64,000 nt of DNA, taken from positions 178,472,234 to 178,536,233 of the forward strand of contig CAKMRJ010005634.1 in assembly GCA_928212115.1 (NCBI GenBank). Reading direction: 5' to 3'. This DNA is from Lactuca virosa. Taxonomy: Eukaryota; Streptophyta; Magnoliopsida; Asterales; Asteraceae. This document shows, piece by piece, positions 58,922 to 64,000 of this stretch. The notes under the pieces are model-generated. The model worked only from the letters and a program-made list of their open reading frames with translations. It did no database searches and had not been told where the DNA came from. The translations under genes were made by a program, and so were the position numbers. The first letter of the stretch is position 1; each line of letters begins with the position of its first letter.

Positions 58922-59678
58922 TGTTGGATTAATGTCTAAGTCCATAACTATAATTGGTAAGACTTGACCCGACCCGGCATGGTCCATTTGGGTTGCATGG
59001 CATCATGCATTTGGATAGACTACAATGAGAGAAATAACACTTAAGGTTTGTGAATATATTATAAGTTCTAATATATTAATAAGATTATTTAATTAGTATT
59101 GATCAAGAATTAATCTAGGATTAATTAAGTGATCAAAAAGAAGACTAATTAAATATATTTGGTTGATTGTGTAAATCACTCATTCTTATATATGTGGGCT
59201 TGTGATCCAAGATTCCTTATGTTGGACTAAGTCCATGGGGTAACCCATGGATACTCCATGGAGGTTAAAATCCATGGAGCATAAGGAATGGGTAAAGTTA
59301 GGAGTTACATAGTGTAACCCTAATAGCCACCATATAAAAGAATCTCATGGCTCAAGAAATCGTGCACTAGTGTGTGTGAATATGAGGGCTACACGATTTC
59401 AAGAAGTGTTCAAGTTTCTCTCAAGTAATTCCATGTGTATTTGGTGTTGTGTGAACCATTTGAGGTGTCACACTTGGGGCACTAGGCACTCAAGCTTCAT
59501 GATGACATTCTACATCAAAGAGGTATGTATTCTATCTTGTTATATTCATTGTTTTGTATGCTAGATTAGGATAATACCTTGGATGTTCATATTTGCATAT
59601 ATAATAGAGAAAACATAGATCCAAGGTATTTAGGGTTGCATGTACACTTAGGAGTGTTAGAATGCTCATAACCCATCA
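58922..59678 (+). repeat. Copia-3 3' LTR
   Basis: 757 bp, nearly identical to the 5' LTR, followed by TSD TGAAC. Confidence 0.95.
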
Positions 59679-59683
59679 TGAAC

Positions 59684-61911
59684 ACCATCATGAATTTGTC
59701 TAGGAAAGGACAACATACCCTGTTTATTAAGTCCATGAACATTGCGGGTGCATTGGTTAGTCCGAAGGGCATCACTACAAATTCGTAGTGACCATAAAGC
59801 GTTCAAAACACCGTTTTGGGAACATCGCTTTCCTGGACTCGTAATTGGTGGTATCCGGATCATAGATCGATCTTTGAAAAGTAGTTTTCTCCTTGGAGTT
59901 GATCGAACAAGTCGTCTATTCGTGGTAGTGTGTATCTGTTCTTAACGGTGAGCTTGTTTAGTTCGCGATAGTTGATGCATATTCGGAACGATCCATCCTT
60001 CTTCTTTACAAACAGGACAGTTGCTCCCCAAGGTGAGAAGCTCGGTTGAATGAATCCCTTACTAAGTAGTTCATTTAGTTGGCTGGATAATTCCTGCATC
60101 TCAGCTGGGGCTAGACGATATGGTGATTTGGCTACTGGGGTAGCTCCAGGAATAAGATCGATTCTAAATTCGACCTATCGCGTAGGAGGTACTCCTGGAA
60201 GATCCTTTGGAAATACGTCAGGAAAATTACAGACTTCAGGAATGTTCTTGAGGTCTTTTACTTCTTGTTTTTCATTTACAACATGTGCCAAGAATACTTG
60301 GTATTCTTTGCGAAGGTATTTCCGAGCCTTGACGCAAGAAATGATGCGAAGCTTCGTACTAGGCTTATCGCCGTAAATGACGAGGGTTTCGACATTTGGC
60401 AGATTAAGGCAAACGGCCTTCTCGTGGCATAGAATATCAGCACGATAGGGACATAGCCAATCCATGCCGATGATGACATCGAAACTTTTTATTAAGATTG
60501 GCATGAGATTTATTTGAAAAGAATGATTGTTTAGTGAGAGGGTACAGTCTACGTATATGTTGTTAGTGTTTTCTGTCTTTCCATTTGCCATTTCGACGGT
60601 GAATGTTTCGTTTAATAATTTTTTTGTTTGATTGAGTAAATGTTTAATCTGGTGGCTCACAAAACTCCTCTCCGATCCACTATCAAACAGTATGCATGCA
60701 TAAGATTCATTGAGGAGAAACGTACCCGTGACCACGGTTGGGTCCGCTATTGCCTCCTCCTGTCCCATTGGCAGTACTCTTCCTACTCCTCCTGCATTCC
60801 TTGTTTTCGGGCAATCCCTCTTAATATTCCTTGTTTCTCGGCATCTGTAGCAAGTGCGGCTCGCTCCTATATTCGCGGTTGGGGCAGTTTGTTGTGCTGG
60901 TTCTTTGCAGAAACGGACTGTGTGTCCTTTCCTGTTGCACCTCATGCAATACATTTCCCGACACGCACCAACATGTTGGTAGTTACACTTGTTGCATTTT
61001 GGTAGATTTCCAGCATATTGCTTTGCTCGTGTTGGGGCTGCTGGGACAGTGACAGCATGAGCTGCCACCACTTGTTGCCTTTTGGGGTTTTCCTCTGTTG
61101 TCTTGCGCTTTCTCTTGTTCCAAGGTCTCTTTCGGTTGTCACTTTCCTTTGGTTGTTCAGGAGCGGCTGTTATCGTTCCCTGACAGACTCCATGATCAAT
61201 GAGTTGTTGCGCCAAACATTTTGCGTTGTCGAAGGTAGTAGGTTTGGAAGCTATTACATACCCTTGGATCTGGGGTGACAATCCCCACAGAAATCTTTCC
61301 ACCTTCTTCGCCTCCGGGGTAACCATCCCGGGACACAATACAGAGAGATCACAGAATCTGGCCGTGTAGGCGGCGAGGTCAGATGCATTCATTTTAAGGG
61401 TCCATAATTCATGCTCCAATTTTTCCACTTCGTCCCTTGGGCAATATTCTTCTAGGATTAAGATCTTCAGGTCTTCCCAGTTCAAGGAATTTTCCACTGG
61501 GAGGGTTAATGTTTTTACATGGCTCTTCCACCAAGTTAGAGCTCTGTTCAAGAAGGTACATGCTGCATATTTAACTTTACTTGTTTCTAGACACGCATAT
61601 ATTTCGAAGACTGATTCAGTCTTTTCGAACCATTGCATTAGTGCGATAACACCTCCACTCTCGTTGAAGGTTTTAGGCTTTCAGTTGATAAAATCTTTGT
61701 ATGAACATTCTCTGGGGTCTCCGTGAATTTCCCCATGGTTTGAGTGGTTAGTACCAGTTCCCCCTCCACTGGTGCCGCTTGCGTTTATCTGTGTTATGGC
61801 GGCTGCTACGGCAATAGTTACCGCAGCTTGGAACATAACGGGGTCATATTGTGGAGGTGGTGGCGGTGGTGGAGTATTGTTGAAACGCCTAGGATTCTTT
61901 CTTGGTGGCAT
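59684..61911 (-). pseudogene. Gypsy-A gag, protease and RT N-terminal part
   Basis: Minus strand, one frame throughout, broken only by stops. ATG 61911 (MPPRKNPRRF, then a Pro run). TGA at 61681. Capsid-type region (WFEKTESVFEIY...LTWWKSHVKTL...CLAQQLIDHGV) to about 61150. A basic stretch (KRPWNKRKRK), then knuckles CMRCNRKGHTVRFC and CYRCRETRNIKRDC (second lacks its His). Protease FDSGSERSF with DSG at 60676-60684, then VIIGMDWL. TAG at 60175. RT start with FSPWGATVLFVKKKDGS and KIDL, then TGA at 59860 and about 59818, FGLTNAPAMFMDL. It continues at 52176 beyond Copia-3. The 487-codon open stretch (60175-61638) is the longest one left in the gypsy elements. Confidence 0.93.
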
Positions 61912-62294
61912 CTTTCTGTCATAGAGTTAAAAGTGAAAAGACGGTAAATCTTCAATAATAATTGTAAGTCGGGTGTTAATGAATTAGTCTCTACATGTAT
62001 TATGTTCCGACTCATAATATGTTTTGTATTCAATTCATAATAGAAATTTATGTAAGAATAAATTTATGAATTTCAATAGTAATACTCTTTAGTAAAGTAA
62101 AATGCTTGTCAATTCCTTTGATAGATTGATACATAATGTTTTGGAAATTTTGACCTTGACACCGGTCTATAATACATCAAAGTTTTTAAAGGAAACTATT
62201 GATAGCATTACGATTCCCTAAATAGTGTAAACACCTAGACATAGGGTTGAGTTTATATGTAGATAAGAGTAATATTTAACACGTATCCGCAGTC
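61912..62294 (-). other. Gypsy-A spacer between extra ORF and gag
   Basis: AT-rich, non-coding, about 380 bp. It corresponds to the part of the Gypsy-B leader next to gag. Confidence 0.6.
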
Positions 62295-62948
62295 CTAATC
62301 TATATCAAAAATATGAGTAGTGTAAACACTACTCGTGGTGAGTGTTACTCTGAGTACGGGACTTGCCACATCATGTTCTGCTTTCCTCAAACATCGTTCC
62401 AACGTAGCCTGATTCTCCCGAAGTGCTCTAATTTCAGCTCGGGCAACAATCATTTCATCTTGAAGAGCTTCGGTGTGGTTCCTGGTTAGATCATTGTCTT
62501 CGTCCAGACGGAGAAGAAGGACAGCAGTAATTTCAGCGGTACCACCAACCTCCATGATTTGGTTGGCTGATGCTCTTGCATGTCCCCCCTAGTTAGCGAT
62601 GCGGCGAACTATGATCGGGAGAGCTCGATCTGCTGAACCTCCTTTGGAGAGGTTATAGAATCCTCTTTCCATCCCGTAAGGAGGACGTTTTCCTTGTTCT
62701 TGGCTCCACCTTTGTGAGTCTACGGGCCATCTTGGCATCGGGCCATGGAAATTCTATCTGGCTGCGGGGTACTGAACAGATTGCGGTGGATTGTAAACCT
62801 CTGGATCTGAGTCGGTGCCTTCCGAATCCTCTTCATCTTCATCCTTCATTGGCTCTTCTTCGGAATCTTCCTCTGGATCTTCCACGATCCAACATTCATT
62901 TCCTTGATTAGGAAGGTAGGGATTTCCATGTGGGTGGAATTCTGCCAT
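62295..62948 (-). pseudogene. Extra ORF upstream of Gypsy-A gag, with two stops
   Basis: Minus strand, one continuous frame of about 218 codons from ATG 62948, interrupted by TAG at about 62754 and 62590. The N-terminus is short and Pro/His-rich (MAEFHPHGNPYLP). A strongly acidic stretch follows (EDPEEDSEEEPMKDEDEEDS). The middle has Pro/Trp/Arg. The C-terminal ~80 residues have heptad-like spacing (LLLRLDEDNDLTRNHTEAL..., RALRENQATLERCLRKAEHD) suggesting a coiled coil. It lies on the sense strand between PBS and gag. I do not recognise a family. Some plant gypsy lineages carry an additional ORF in this place. Function unknown. Confidence 0.6.
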
Positions 62949-63430
62949 TGTGTTTGTGCGAGAATAGGGGTATGAGGAATATATGAAAAAAAATTAAGTG
63001 TATGAAAATAAATATGAAGCTTAAACATAGTGGTTACGATTATGATGGTATCATAAAATACTCCTATAGTATTTTAAATCTTATGTTTGGTTCTCGAATT
63101 TATGGGGTTGGTAAGTTTTTAGATTTGTTGACCACTACGACTATTACCAAGTGTATGTTAGTCACCTCTTGAATAAATATAGTTGATCAGGCTATATTCA
63201 ATCCAGACCTGATTACATACTCTCAGACGTACTCATAGTGCTCAACGCATCTTTAATACTTTTTGTTTTGTTTTTATTATGACACTGTACTAGTATGTAT
63301 GCATGTATACTTTTTATAAAAATATTATTATATTTTAAAAAGTATAACTCTCGATCAGAGTATTTTAGTCCCATTGTATTTATAGTTGTATATCATATGG
63401 TTCGATATACTTAGTTCACTATAAACAATA
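62949..63430 (-). other. Gypsy-A leader next to the PBS
   Basis: Non-coding, about 480 bp, matching the Gypsy-B leader (about 48000-48436), including the CTCCTATAGTATTTTA word. Confidence 0.7.
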
Positions 63431-63442
63431 CTTTGATACCAA
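63431..63442 (-). promoter_or_regulatory. Gypsy-A primer-binding site
   Basis: Minus strand TTGGTATCAAAG, the initiator-Met tRNA type with small changes, 2 bases inside the LTR edge. Confidence 0.85.
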
Positions 63443-63444
63443 TC

Positions 63445-64000
63445 TGTCACACCCCCAAACCTAATCGGCAGAAATGTTCCGGGGCGGAGGACATCGTGTA
63501 TAGTATCATAACAATTGAATAGTAAAGAAAGTAAACACAACCATCATATACATAATAGAAAAGTTACATCAATGTAAGTGTTACATGTTTCCAAAAATCT
63601 ATTACAATATGATGTTCAAAAGTTTTGTTTAACGTCTTAGCGTCAAATCTTCAAAAGCTGTTGCTAACCTATTTTTACTGATTTCTTGAGAATACAAGTT
63701 ATTTGAGAAAAAGTGTCAACATTTAAGTTGGTGAGTTCATAAGCATTTGTATGAATAAATGTATGTCATTCAATGACACGAAATCACGTTTGTTTCTAGA
63801 AAATCCGATATTTTCTATAAAATGAGTTGTAATTCGTTTGTTTGTAAAATGAGAGTGTTTATCTCGGAAAATCCTATATTTTCCATAAAGCTGATTTGTA
63901 AACTGTTTATGTGTAAAGTATTCGTATTTATCCCGCAAAATCCTATATTTTCCGTAAAACTGAACTGTAGTCTTATATTGTCCAAGACCGAAGGTATAAG
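63445..64000 (-). repeat. Gypsy-A 5' LTR, partial (runs off the window)
   Basis: Matches the first ~560 bases (plus orientation) of the 3' LTR at 26531, including the GAAAATCC-type hairpin repeats. Small differences (for example GGCAGAAATGTTCCGG against GGCGGAAATGTTCGGG) show some age. Confidence 0.9.

Larger units (their letters stand above)
52182..59678 (+). mobile_element. Copia-3, young non-autonomous copia element
   Basis: Perfect 5-bp duplication TGAAC (52177-52181 and 59679-59683). LTRs of 756 and 757 bp differ, by my count, at five bases and one 1-bp indel (over 99% identical), yet the interior has no usable gag or pol. LTR, PBS, leader, 3' region and purine tract are all present and match Copia-1/-2. 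The fit is a non-autonomous derivative moved by proteins of a related element. It landed in the RT catalytic motif of Gypsy-A. Confidence 0.95.
26531..64000 (-). mobile_element. Gypsy-A, chromovirus-type Ty3/gypsy element (runs off the window)
   Basis: A minus-strand gypsy element: 5' LTR and PBS at the right edge, gag-protease-RT to the left, 3' LTR at 26531-28857. Two later insertions split it: Gypsy-B in the integrase region and Copia-3 at the RT catalytic motif. Once both are removed the coding parts join in order with their duplications (CTTCT and TGAAC). A chromodomain-like tail after integrase and LTRs over 2.3 kb suggest a chromovirus of the Tekay/Del kind (inference). The left flank is GGTGG (26526-26530); the right flank is outside the window, so its duplication cannot be checked. 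Confidence 0.9.

Noticed and set aside
28911..61911. Stops in Gypsy-A explained wholly by methylation-driven C-to-T decay
   Set aside because: 28959 clearly fits (CGA in Gypsy-B) and 60175 and 51587 may fit. Others (61681, 29436) do not, and 59860 and 59818 have AGA in Gypsy-B, so the spectrum is mixed.

Overview
This is repeat-rich plant nuclear DNA and I find no intact host gene. It is AT-rich and consists of LTR retrotransposons nested inside one another, plus one hAT-type DNA element, solo LTRs, a minisatellite and one host-gene relic. All recognisable primer-binding sites read TGGTATCA(GAGC), the initiator-Met tRNA type common in plants. LTR and polyprotein style suggest an Asteraceae species, possibly Lactuca. 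That assignment is from memory and is not proven here.

Layout. (1) 1-2719: a copia LTR end, then a badly decayed minus-strand Ty3/gypsy gag with its PBS and the 3' end of its LTR. (2) 2720-14288: Copia-1 (+), TSD TATAC, with a broken gag-pol. A 3.6-kb solo LTR (9046-12655, TSD GATAG) sits just after its stop codon, and that solo LTR contains a solo copia LTR (9971-10728, TSD CTTAA). (3) 14289-18225: remains of two related minus-strand gypsy LTRs. (4) 18226-20957: non-coding DNA with a ~177-bp minisatellite and the tail of a papain-like cysteine protease pseudogene. (5) 20958-25712: Copia-D (+), short LTRs, inserted inside that pseudogene, which resumes at 25713. (6) 26167-26530: the start of another gypsy LTR (+). 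(7) 26531 to beyond 64000: Gypsy-A (-), a chromovirus-type element. Its integrase region is split by Gypsy-B (29674-50645, TSD CTTCT) and its RT by Copia-3 (52182-59678, TSD TGAAC). Gypsy-B is itself split by Copia-2 (33748-41453), a 1.5-kb hAT element (41870-43366, 8-bp TSD) and a solo gypsy LTR (43926-45833, TSD AATTT).

How the parts work together. Each LTR carries promoter and polyadenylation functions. The PBS starts minus-strand DNA and the purine tract starts plus-strand DNA. Gag forms the particle and Pol supplies protease, RT/RNase H and integrase. Domain order separates copia (PR-INT-RT-RH) from gypsy (PR-RT-RH-INT). Every polyprotein here is broken by stops, frameshifts or insertions, so any recent movement needed proteins from elsewhere.

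The most interesting material is in the ~1.4-1.6-kb leaders of Copia-1, -2 and -3. These hold a repeated hairpin (ACTTG, loop TCCT, CAAGT) with compensating changes in its outer stem. They also hold tandem GTGTG/CACAC hairpins with a palindromic GTTAAC loop, similar in layout to retroviral dimerisation hairpins, and a possible splice donor in the LTR paired with an acceptor right at the gag ATG. Copia-3 has almost identical LTRs but a wrecked coding region, which marks it as a recently moved non-autonomous element. Gypsy-A also carries an extra acidic/coiled-coil ORF upstream of gag that Gypsy-B lacks.
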